Below, in pieces: positions 53,001-60,463 of a stretch of 64,000 nt of DNA (the stretch's first letter is position 1; the number at the start of each line of letters is the position of its first letter). The DNA lies in the NCBI GenBank assembly GCA_963776195.1, contig CAVZMO010000017.1, forward strand, positions 43,466 to 107,465, given 5' to 3'. A program made the translations under genes and the position numbers. The DNA is from CAVZMO01 sp963776195. Its GTDB lineage: Bacteria > Nitrospirota > Thermodesulfovibrionia > Thermodesulfovibrionales > SM23-35. Below the pieces are notes generated by a model. That model did no database searches and was not told the DNA's origin. It was given only the letters and a program-made list of their open reading frames with translations.

Positions 53001-53928
53001 CTTGTATCAAAGGTATGGCTCCACATCTGACCTAACCCCGTCATTATAATCCCTTTGCTGAAGTAATATCTCTTAAAATTGGCCGGCATTACCCCTGATA
53101 GAGGAAAATCTGTTTCACCAAGAAAGACGTTGCCATTGGCTACGCTCACAGGCTTGCCTGCCTTTACGTTACAACCATCGTCCTCAGGGTCTTTGTAGAC
53201 AAGTTTTTCGACGGTTCTGCAATGTCCACCGCAGCAAGCCGATGCTTTGATTATCGTCGTTCCTGAAATCCTTGAAAAATCAAAAGGAACGTTAATTGCT
53301 CCAGATAGAGGCAACCCCTGATTACCGCCCTGAATAAATACATTTGTGCTGCCAACATAAACTGAGACCGACCTCGTTTTACAAGGATCAGTATGATTAC
53401 CGCTGTTGTAACAACTGTCCGCTGCATAAGGGAAATTATATGATACGCTTATGTTCTCTGTGCCCGTAACTCGATCACTGGGCGCATCAATTGATATTTC
53501 TCGCCCAACGGGAAGATTGGCAGTGGCATACACCATTGGAAAAGAAGAGCTCACACATGTAGTTTGACCTTGTGCATTTGTTTGCCATCGCCCGCCGGCG
53601 CAGTGCGCTGAAAAAGTGTAATCTCCCGGGTAATTACAAGCTAAATTGACCTGGCAATTATTAATGTCAACTTCGGTTGTTCCTGAGTAGATAGTACAGA
53701 GAGAGTGCCGCTAAAACCGCCGGGGGTCATATACAAATAAACAATTGCGAATACCGGGTGTTGATACCCCGAAGGAATGCATTGAACTGAACAAGAACCT
53801 GAAAGTCTCACAACCCCGTCTCCACCAAGAGTTGCATTCAATGAGTCTGCATGAGATAAGTTAATATTTGAAAAAATGATTGCAAAAAAAATAGCACTGA
53901 GGAAAACAAAACATTTGAAAGATTTCAT
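50044..53928 (-). CDS. RHS-repeat polymorphic toxin with phospholipase-A2-like C-terminus (two frame breaks)
   Basis: About 1290 residues in three frame segments. The start at 53928 gives a Sec signal peptide (FVFLSAIFFAIIFSNINLS). After a break near 53705, DUF6531-type sequence follows (ANGNVFLGETDFPLSGVMPA, GLGQMWSHTFDTRI). After a second break near 52545 come more than 20 YD repeats (TFTYDSNGNMLTKTEAYG, YTYDNLRRRTGLTLPNG). The RHS core end is DPESGLYYYRARYYDEKVGR, FISEDPIGFKSGDVNLYAYT and NNPVNRKDPKGLNWYG. The last 65 residues carry WCGPGGSGPATDCYDAAC and KRHDKCYEDC, the CGxGG calcium loop and DxxCxxHDxCY catalytic motif of phospholipase A2. The first break sits on a (CT)4 run; one CT fewer restores the frame. 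The overlapping gene downstream is a candidate immunity gene. Confidence 0.88.
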
Positions 53929-53966
53929 AACGCCCGCCTTAATAACCTTATTAATTAAACGAAAAA

Positions 53967-54145
53967 GGCCGTAGCACAGCGGCTACGGCCCTTTATTTGA
54001 CACCTCTTTTTGCAGATAAGCCTTAGCTCGATGTGTCCATGCAAACCAAATACCAAAGCTTATCCCCCTTTGGCCTTCACTTAACTAAATGCTAATTAAT
54101 TAACTAAATGCTAAAACAATAGCAAAGGTCAAGAGAGCTTGTCAA
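53967..54145 (-). promoter_or_regulatory. RHS promoter and structured leader with terminator-like hairpin
   Basis: Minus strand: -35 TTGACA (54145-54140), 18 bases, TATTGT (54121-54116). The start site overlaps two direct repeats TTAACTAAATGCTAA (54081-54095 and 54100-54114). The leader of about 180 bases can form GATAAGC/GCTTATC (54015-54021 with 54058-54064), GACAC/GTGTC (53999-54003 with 54033-54037), which crosses it as a pseudoknot, and CCAAAG/CTTTGG (54053-54058 with 54068-54073), which competes with it. The leader ends in a 9-bp GC hairpin, GGCCGTAGC/GCTACGGCC (53967-53990), followed on the minus strand by TTTTTCG: an intrinsic-terminator-like element in front of the gene. It fits an attenuator or riboswitch-like control, but I recognise no known class. 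Confidence 0.45.
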
Positions 54146-54198
54146 CTAAAAAAAGTGTCCCTGTTTTTTCTTTATAATTGTAATAATTGTAAATTTCC

Positions 54199-54213
54199 GG
54201 TGTCAGGTCTTGA
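54199..54213. repeat. REP-type repeat copy
   Basis: GGTGTCAGGTCTTGA differs at two positions from the REP at 47635 and has the same placement relative to the end of a RAYT coding sequence. Confidence 0.65.
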
Positions 54214-54214
54214 C

Positions 54215-54376
54215 TTAAGAAATAAGCTCCTGCACTCGTTTCCTTAACTTCCGATCCTTTTCCATTCTCTCCGTCAAGCGGGCTGATGCCTTTGTGACTG
54301 CACTGTAATGTATCTCTCCAAAGAGTTTTCCGATCTCTTCGTTCTTTAATCCCGAATACATCACAAATATTTTAAT
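54215..54376 (-). pseudogene. C-terminal remnant of a second RAYT
   Basis: On the minus strand the frame reads MYSGLKNEEIGKLFGEIHYS, AVTKASARLTERMEKDRKLR and a short end VQELIS, aligning closely with the C-terminal DnaA-like domain of the intact RAYT (RYSGLSNEEIGKRFGGIHFS). The HUH domain is gone. A second, divergent RAYT therefore once sat here, and its REP copy follows the stop. Confidence 0.85.
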
Positions 54377-54411
54377 GGATAATCAAAAATAAAAAACTTT
54401 AAAATATTATT

Positions 54412-54921
54412 GTGCAGCAGGTCAGTGCAGGGATTCTTATGTACCGTTGCCGGGGCGGGATGATCGAGGTTTTTTTGGTCCACCCGGGCGGTCCTTTTTG
54501 GACTCATAAAGATTTTGGGGCTTGGTCAATCCCGAAGGGGTTGATTGATCCGGGTGAGAATCCGCTTGAAGCGGCACAGCGCGAATTTAAGGAAGAGACA
54601 GGCTGCAGGATTTCGGATCATTTTGTGCGCCTTTCACCGGTAAAGATGAAAAGCGGCAAACTGATACACGCCTGGGCGGCTGAGGGAGATTGTGATCCTT
54701 CTTCGATCAAGAGCAATACGTTCACGATGGAATGGCCTCCCGGATCGGGCAGGCAGCAAGAATTCCCTGAAGTCGATAAAGCCGCATGGTTTGAGGTCGA
54801 AGAGGCAAAACAGAAGATCAATCAGGGTCAGGTGGGCCTACTCGATGAACTCCAACATTTCTTATCGGAAAAAGGGGGTAAACGAAATTTGAAAGTATGG
54901 AGCACACATGGCGAACCCTGA
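54412..54921 (+). CDS. NUDIX hydrolase
   Basis: A 169-residue protein. The Nudix box GLIDPGENPLEAAQREFKEETG is complete (quoted in part: GENPLEAAQREFKEETG). AGILMYRCRGGMIEVFLVHP and GAWSIPKGLID are typical of the AP4A/NTP-pyrophosphatase-like subgroup. It starts at GTG 54412 without a visible Shine-Dalgarno site. Substrate is not predictable from the sequence; hydrolysis of a nucleoside diphosphate-linked compound is the family activity. Confidence 0.9.
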   Translation: MQQVSAGILMYRCRGGMIEVFLVHPGGPFWTHKDFGAWSIPKGLIDPGENPLEAAQREFKEETGCRISDHFVRLSPVKMKSGKLIHAWAAEGDCDPSSIKSNTFTMEWPPGSGRQQEFPEVDKAAWFEVEEAKQKINQGQVGLLDELQHFLSEKGGKRNLKVWSTHGEP

Positions 54922-55483
54922 AATGATGATTGCTGTATTCTCAGCAGAATTTGTGAAACTCGAATCTTTCCATTTTCATACATAATCAAAAGACCTGGGC
55001 GTTGAGTAATCAAGGAGTCCCAGTCAAATGCTCCCCCACATCAACACCCGAGGCAACCTTTTTCTTCTGTCATCGATCAGGACGGTGTTTTGGAGGAAAT
55101 GTTTCATATCCAATAGAAGTTTCCTCGTCGCCGTATTGATACCTCTTCTGTTTTCGACAGAGCTTTTTCATTAATCTGACCGTATGCTCTAAGATACGGC
55201 GCACTCTTCCAATTGCAGTTTTTCCAAACATATCATTGTTTTAAGCATATACCATACCCGAAAAAACTTCTTTATAACACACTGATAAATAAGAGAAAAT
55301 TTTAAATTCAATTCAGGCAGGATGAAAAAAATAACAAATTATGTCAATTATTTGATCTTTTCCCCACAATATTCTTAATAATCGAAAAAAAATAGTTTGC
55401 GACGTTATTCCTGCAACAAACAAGGAAAAAGTTGATATAATTGTATATTAAAAAGCAACTCGTCAAACATAAGGAGGTTTTTT
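54922..55483. other. Intergenic region, about 560 bases
   Basis: No family-level gene seen. A minus-strand frame of 53 codons (55070-55231, MFGKTAIGRVRRILEH) has no ribosome site. The part from 55240 to 55470 is strongly AT-rich and holds the promoter region for the FmdB gene (for example GTTGATATAATTGTATATT). It may contain decayed coding DNA on the minus strand before 55070. Confidence 0.35.
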
Positions 55484-55651
55484 ATGCCTGCATATGAGTA
55501 TATCTGTAAAGACTGCAGCAACGATTTCATTGTTTTTCTCTCAATAAAGGAATTTGAAGCGAAACCAAAAATCAAATGCCCCCATTGTGAAAGCGATAAT
55601 GTTCAGAAAAAAATTACTGGGTTTTTTACAAAAACGAGCAAAAAATCATAG
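55484..55651 (+). CDS. FmdB-family zinc-ribbon protein
   Basis: A 55-residue protein. MPAYEYICKDCSNDFIVFLS and IKCPHCESDNVQKKITGFF give the CxxC...CxxC zinc ribbon of the FmdB family of putative regulators. AAGGAGGT lies six bases before the ATG. It is too short for length-filtered gene lists but is well supported. Confidence 0.9.
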   Translation: MPAYEYICKDCSNDFIVFLSIKEFEAKPKIKCPHCESDNVQKKITGFFTKTSKKS

Positions 55652-55883
55652 CTTCATGCTGTATTAACTTCCTGTGTAATCCTCAGAAGATAAAATTTAC
55701 AAGAATATCTTGCATTTTCAATGAATAATAAACGGCTTATGAGTGCATACGATGAAAGATAATCCGCAATTTGAGCGGTTGTGTAAAAAGGAGTATTATT
55801 GTTACAGGTAATCGATTAACGGCTGCAAATCCGCAATAAAATAACGTTCTCTCAATATCGCAAGAGGACGTACCCGGAGCGAC

Positions 55884-56837
55884 ATGGCTAAACTGACGCA
55901 AAGGTTCGATTTTTATCTCCGCCCGAAGCCACCCTATGACTTCGAACTTACTGTTCACAAACCCGCGGGCTGGTCACTCTTCACCCCCTTTGAGATCTTC
56001 GAAAAAGGTATTTTATGGACGGCCCTTCATATTGACGGCATGTTAACAGGCCTTAAGCTCCGTTCTCAAGGTACAATAGAAAGGCCGCTGGTGCAGGCAC
56101 AGATATTTCTTAAGGACACACCGACTCCCGAACAGAAGGAGGCCATTAAAAGAGCACTGGCTTACCGGTTGAATATCAATGGGGACCTCGGGGCATTCTA
56201 TTTTATGGCAAGGAAGGACCCGATCCTCAGACACACGGTAGATGACCTTTACGGGATGCATGACACCAACCCTGAGAGCCTCTTTGCAGAGGCTACCCTT
56301 GCGATCCTGCTCCAGATGGCCCCGCTGAAAAGGAGCGAAGAGATGATGGAATGCATGATAAGGAATTTCGGCGGGGTCTCTGAGTTTAACAATAAAAAAA
56401 TTTATGTCTGGCCGACACCCGACGACATAGCAGGGTTGGGGGCAAAGGAACTCGGAAAGTGCAAGCTTGGATACAGGACAAAGTATATTCAGCAACTGGC
56501 AAAGGTTTCAAAAGCAGGGTCCCCATCGCTGGAAGATCTCAGGCAACTCGATCCGGTGGAGGCAAAGCGAAAATTGCTCAAACTACCCGGCATCGGCGAC
56601 TACTCGGCAGACATCATCAACCCCCACGGAGGGTTTCCCATTGATGCCTGGTCTGCAGATATTTTCGGAAAGCTCTTTTATGGTAATGAGCCTAAGCAAG
56701 GCAGGGGAGCAATCGGTAAGATCAAGGCAGAGGGAATAGACAGGTGGGGGAGATTCGCCTGGATGGCGTTTCTGTATGTTGCCCACGATCTGAAGGGGCT
56801 TTCAGAAAAGCTCGGGATTAGCCTCAGGCTTGAATGA
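55884..56837 (+). CDS. AlkA-type DNA glycosylase (HhH-GPD superfamily)
   Basis: A 317-residue base-excision repair enzyme. An N-terminal beta domain (FDFYLRPKPPYDFELTVHKP) is followed by the helical HhH-GPD fold. AEATLAILLQMAPLKRSEEM contains the region lining the base pocket. The helix-hairpin-helix is LLKLPGIGDYSADIINPHGG. The catalytic Asp is in PIDAWSADIFGKL. It resembles 3-methyladenine or 8-oxoguanine glycosylases of the AlkA/OGG type; without a Lys in the OGG position an AlkA-like mechanism is likely. The start is ATG with GGAG upstream. Confidence 0.85.
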   Translation: MAKLTQRFDFYLRPKPPYDFELTVHKPAGWSLFTPFEIFEKGILWTALHIDGMLTGLKLRSQGTIERPLVQAQIFLKDTPTPEQKEAIKRALAYRLNINGDLGAFYFMARKDPILRHTVDDLYGMHDTNPESLFAEATLAILLQMAPLKRSEEMMECMIRNFGGVSEFNNKKIYVWPTPDDIAGLGAKELGKCKLGYRTKYIQQLAKVSKAGSPSLEDLRQLDPVEAKRKLLKLPGIGDYSADIINPHGGFPIDAWSADIFGKLFYGNEPKQGRGAIGKIKAEGIDRWGRFAWMAFLYVAHDLKGLSEKLGISLRLE

Positions 56838-56919
56838 GACGCCTCTGAACTATCAGCAAAAATTGCCGGCCGAATATTATAATAATTAACCCGAAAAAGG
56901 CATTTGATGACAATCATAT

Positions 56920-57047
56920 GTGCAGAAAAAGCTTCACCATCGCCACCTCTGTAAGACTTCTTTCACGCATAAAACCTTTGCGTTTTCACACGGAACTGAA
57001 AATTTTTATGAAAATCCGGATTGTGATTTGTAAAGGTTTTTCTGCAC
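56920..57047. repeat. Imperfect long inverted repeat between two convergent genes
   Basis: GTGCAGAAAAAGCTTCAC (56920-56937) and GTAAAGGTTTTTCTGCAC (57030-57047) are an 18-bp inverted pair with two mismatches, 92 bases apart. The inside has no coding sequence. It could be a small MITE or a long hairpin RNA; I do not know the family. Confidence 0.5.
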
Positions 57048-57074
57048 CCATGCCTGACTGTAATACATTTCGCA

Positions 57075-58019
57075 TTAACCAAAGTCCTCTATTACTGCTG
57101 CGGCCAGGAGGGGGAACATGATTTCGTGATGCCCTGTCAGAGCATAACAGGCGCCTTTGTTCATGGTCGGTCTTTTCAGGACGTTCGCTGTCGGCCTGTA
57201 ATGCTGAATAAAGTCCATATTGACTGTCGTGATATTCTCGACTTTGTTGCCGAGGTTCCTTGCTATTGTTAATGCTTTCAAGAAAACTTCCGGCATGAGA
57301 ACGGCAGAACCGAGATTGACATAAACGCCGCCTTCAAGATCGGAAACCACCGAGGTAAACAGCCTGAAGTCCCTGAAGCTGCCTTCGCCGATAGCCGCTC
57401 CATCGGCATAAGGATGCATATGGATAATATCGGTACCGATTGCCACATGAACGGTCGCCGGGACATCAAGCTCAAAGGCAGATGCAAAGATGCTCGCTCC
57501 TTTGAATTCAAATTTACTGCTATAAATCATCTCTCCTACAGCTTTTCCTATACCATATCCTTGCTTAACCCCTTCATTTATGGCCCTGTTCAGATACTTA
57601 CCCGTCTCATGCGCCATGCCAAAGGTTCCACTGCACAATTCTTTTCCAACGTCTTCGGAAGTATGCCCAATAAAGGAAACCTCAAAATCATGAATGATAC
57701 ACGCTCCATTTGTTGCTATGGCGGTTATTATTCCCTTGCGCATAAGGTCTACGATCAGAGGTGACAGCCCTACTTTAATCGTGTGGGCTCCCATACCGAG
57801 GATAACAGGTTTGTCGCCCTGTCTTGCTTTCACTATAGCCCGAACGACTGCCTTGAGATCACTCGCGGCGAGTACCTTTGGAAGCTTATCTAAGAACTCC
57901 TGAAAAGTCTGCCCTTTCTCAGATGGGGTTGCAAGCGCAGAGAGAGACACCTTGCTCCTTCTTTTCGTTATGGGGTAAGTCTTAACCTTCTGCAATGACA
58001 ACGGCCTGTACTTTTTCAT
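57075..58019 (-). CDS. Deoxyhypusine synthase-like protein
   Basis: A 314-residue protein resembling the deoxyhypusine/homospermidine synthase fold. The region VILGMGAHTIKVGLSPLIVD, GIITAIATNGACIIHDFEVS and VHVAIGTDIIHMHPYADGAA recalls the NAD-binding Rossmann segment of that superfamily. Bacteria lack eIF5A, so a polyamine or unrelated role is likely. The last step is inference. It is divergent from the hypothetical gene at 58046, with only 26 bases between. Confidence 0.55.
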   Translation of the reverse strand: MKKYRPLSLQKVKTYPITKRRSKVSLSALATPSEKGQTFQEFLDKLPKVLAASDLKAVVRAIVKARQGDKPVILGMGAHTIKVGLSPLIVDLMRKGIITAIATNGACIIHDFEVSFIGHTSEDVGKELCSGTFGMAHETGKYLNRAINEGVKQGYGIGKAVGEMIYSSKFEFKGASIFASAFELDVPATVHVAIGTDIIHMHPYADGAAIGEGSFRDFRLFTSVVSDLEGGVYVNLGSAVLMPEVFLKALTIARNLGNKVENITTVNMDFIQHYRPTANVLKRPTMNKGACYALTGHHEIMFPLLAAAVIEDFG

Positions 58020-58045
58020 GGATTACATATTACCACAAAAGCCTG

Positions 58046-58615
58046 ATGGAAGCATCCGAAATCAGGGCTTGTCCGTTGAAAAAAGGCATCGATACTGGTA
58101 ATCTATTAAAAAATACAGGGGTCAAAGTGCCGCTCACAGACATCTTGTCAAGACATAAAGATCTTTCAAAAACGAACTATTCCCATGAGATCCTGGTCAA
58201 AGGTACGGATATCGTTGCCTGTAGAGGGAGGGTATTAAAGTTCTTCGAAAACTATCAGTTGGTGCGATACTCGCAGATATCTATAAAGGGGAATGGATCC
58301 ATCTCTGCATCAGATCCGGAGTTCAGCGTCAGACTGCTGAACGCGATCCATAAGAACCGTCAGATATTAAGCGATATGATAAAAGAACTGAAGAGGGAAG
58401 ATGTTATCACACTCGAAGATCTTGAGGAGCTGCCACAGGGTTACAAATCAAAACTACTCCACATTATCACTCATTTCTTGGACGGTTTCTTCGGGATCGA
58501 CACATACTTTTTCAATCTGGAAGAAGAATCCCACTGGGTTTCGGATGAACTGCAGAAAAGCATGGAGGCCGCGCCTTCTGCATACTGGCTTTTGACCATA
58601 GAAGCCGGTTTTTAG
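58046..58615 (+). CDS. Hypothetical protein, about 189 residues
   Basis: I do not recognise this protein. The start at ATG 58046 (MEASEIRACPLKKGID) is preferred over 57995, which lies inside the divergent gene. It has no signal peptide or membrane helix; the second half is helical and acidic (DMIKELKREDVITLEDLEEL), with aromatic-rich THFLDGFFGIDTYFFNLEEE and a C-terminus WLLTIEAGF. It lies ahead of rpsT by about 110 bases. Confidence 0.65.
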   Translation: MEASEIRACPLKKGIDTGNLLKNTGVKVPLTDILSRHKDLSKTNYSHEILVKGTDIVACRGRVLKFFENYQLVRYSQISIKGNGSISASDPEFSVRLLNAIHKNRQILSDMIKELKREDVITLEDLEELPQGYKSKLLHIITHFLDGFFGIDTYFFNLEEESHWVSDELQKSMEAAPSAYWLLTIEAGF

Positions 58616-58727
58616 TCGGGTTATCAGGCCGAAACTCCGAAGTTTCGGAAAAAGAACCAAAGAAATGTTGATTTTATAGCATCTCTTATGGTATTTTTAA
58701 TCTTTCATCCTAATTAGGAGGTTTGAA

Positions 58728-59042
58728 TTGCCAGCTAAAGCAAGACCAAAGAAAAATTTATCAGCCATAAAAAGGGCGAGACAGGGTGTGAAGCGGAACC
58801 TTCGGAACAAGAGTGTTCTGAGCGGTGTCAGAACCGTTGTAAAGAAGGTTGAGACAGCTGTGAATTCAGGGAATAGGGAAATTGCGGTCAAAGTATTGCT
58901 CCAGGCAATAAAAGAGCTGAATCAGGCTGCGTCAAAAGGTGTTATCCCCAGAAATGCCGCTTCGAGAAATATATCAAGGCTCACGAAGAAGGTGAACGCC
59001 CTTCCGCCTCAGGCGGATCTCACTGCAGCCGCAGCAGCTTAA
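58728..59042 (+). CDS. rpsT: 30S ribosomal protein S20
   Basis: A 104-residue basic helical protein. LPAKARPKKNLSAIKRARQG, RNKSVLSGVRTVVKKVETAV and the typical SKGVIPRNAASRNISRLTKK are S20. The start is TTG 58728, preceded by AGGAGG at seven-base spacing. A UUG start in rpsT is also known in E. coli, where it takes part in autoregulation. The 3' end overlaps holA by 23 bases on the other strand. Confidence 0.96.
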   Translation: MPAKARPKKNLSAIKRARQGVKRNLRNKSVLSGVRTVVKKVETAVNSGNREIAVKVLLQAIKELNQAASKGVIPRNAASRNISRLTKKVNALPPQADLTAAAAA

Positions 59043-59919
59043 CCAGAAGATATTCCATAGGAAAAGTTCTTCCAGAGCTTTTTATATCGATATCGGCTTT
59101 GTTCAGAAGCTCGAATACCCTTAAGAGATATTCGTTTTCTGCTCTGCTGTTGCGCGAATGCAGTTTGCGTGCGTATAGCCAGTTAAGGGCTCCGATCAGG
59201 CTGTAATCCTCTGCTGTTTCCCGCATGGTTTTATATATGGCGAATACCTGTTCGGCGTCTTTTTCTCTGAGCGCATCGACAAGGTCGAATATACTGTAAA
59301 GTCTCCCACCTGTTACAATATCCAAAATGTCGTCAACATCTATCGCCTGCTTACCGAGGAGAGAAATCTTCTCGATCTCTGACGAGAGGAGACTGAGGTC
59401 GGGGCCGATAAGCCCTATTAAATAATCAGAAGCCTCATCGGATATTTCCAAACCCTTCACCTTGGCTCTCTGCTTTATCCAGTGCGGGATTTCAGATTCC
59501 CTTATATCGAGAGACAGGGGTTTCAAAGCCTGGAACTTTTCTCTCGCCTCTTTACTCAGAGCTCCGTTATGGAGTAACACAAAAACAGAGCCCGGCGCAG
59601 GCTTCGAAATATAACTATTTAATCTCTCCTGATCTTTTTTCAAAAGCTTCTGCGGATTAGCAATACATAAAGTGAATCTCCTCCCGCCGAAAAAGGACAC
59701 CGTATTAGCCACATCCAGTATTTGTGCAAACGTCATAGGTTCATCACCCGGCATTGAAAGATCAAAAACATGGAGATTAAAGTCTCTTTCGGTCGGTGGA
59801 ACCAGCCTTCTTATTGCCTCGATCGCTTCCCTACAGAGGAAAGTATCTTGCGCATAAAATAGATAAACCGGTGCGGGCAGGCCTTTATCTATCTCTTTCA
59901 AGAATGTCTGGAAACTCAT
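59020..59919 (-). CDS. holA: DNA polymerase III delta subunit HolA
   Basis: A 299-residue clamp-loader subunit. APVYLFYAQDTFLCREAIEA, FFGGRRFTLCIANPQKLLKK, SVFVLLHNGALSKEAREKFQ, LIGLIGPDLSLLSSEIEKIS and SIFDLVDALREKDAEQVFAI are typical. The start overlaps the lptE stop by four bases, part of leuS-lptE-holA. Confidence 0.94.
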   Translation of the reverse strand: MSFQTFLKEIDKGLPAPVYLFYAQDTFLCREAIEAIRRLVPPTERDFNLHVFDLSMPGDEPMTFAQILDVANTVSFFGGRRFTLCIANPQKLLKKDQERLNSYISKPAPGSVFVLLHNGALSKEAREKFQALKPLSLDIRESEIPHWIKQRAKVKGLEISDEASDYLIGLIGPDLSLLSSEIEKISLLGKQAIDVDDILDIVTGGRLYSIFDLVDALREKDAEQVFAIYKTMRETAEDYSLIGALNWLYARKLHSRNSRAENEYLLRVFELLNKADIDIKSSGRTFPMEYLLVKLLRLQ

Positions 59920-60463
59920 CGGTAAATGAGGCCGGCAACGATCTCCATAGCCACATCTCTCATCGCCTGTTCAGAGGCAAGTTCTTTAGATGCAATGAGA
60001 TCATTCAAGGGCCGGGCCCCGAAAAAGAGATGATAAACGGAGATTCTATGTTTCTGAATTCTTTTATTCCCCGAAGGGTCGGTCAGGGTAAAATCCGCCT
60101 TAACAGCCACTTCATAGTCCACAGCGACATCTGACTTTTCGGACAATATTCGTAAATCAAACTGGTGAATCGTCCCGCTGATTTTATACGCGCATCAGGA
60201 TTAACATAAACTCCCTGCTTCAAAAACTCCTCTGTTAATGCCGTGTAAAGCCTGTCCTGGAGTTTCGGTTCAAGGGTTTTGTTTTCGATCTTTCCCATCT
60301 TGATCGCCGTGAAAGGAAGTGACGCTTTGTTGTGCATCGTATAGCCACAACCAAACTGGCAGAGAGCAGAGAGCAGAGAGCAGAAGACAAGTATTAAAGG
60401 AATCCGCACGGGTGCTTTGCGCTTTGCCCTCTTGTATTGTTCATTGCTTCCATCACAATCCAA
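59916..60463 (-). CDS. lptE: LPS-assembly lipoprotein LptE (one frame break)
   Basis: An outer-membrane lipoprotein plugging LptD. The first frame has a signal peptide (LILVFCSLLSALCQFGCGY, lipobox ending at QFGC) and SLPFTAIKMGKIENKTLEPK, LYTALTEEFLKQGVYVNPDA. The second frame continues KISGTIHQFDLRILSEKSDV, AVKADFTLTDPSGNKR and a helix to the stop at 59916. The break lies near 60183: the run ATAAAATC needs one more A, a homopolymer deletion. The signal peptide is built from three copies of the heptamer CTGCTCT, a simple repeat. It overlaps leuS and holA. Confidence 0.85.
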
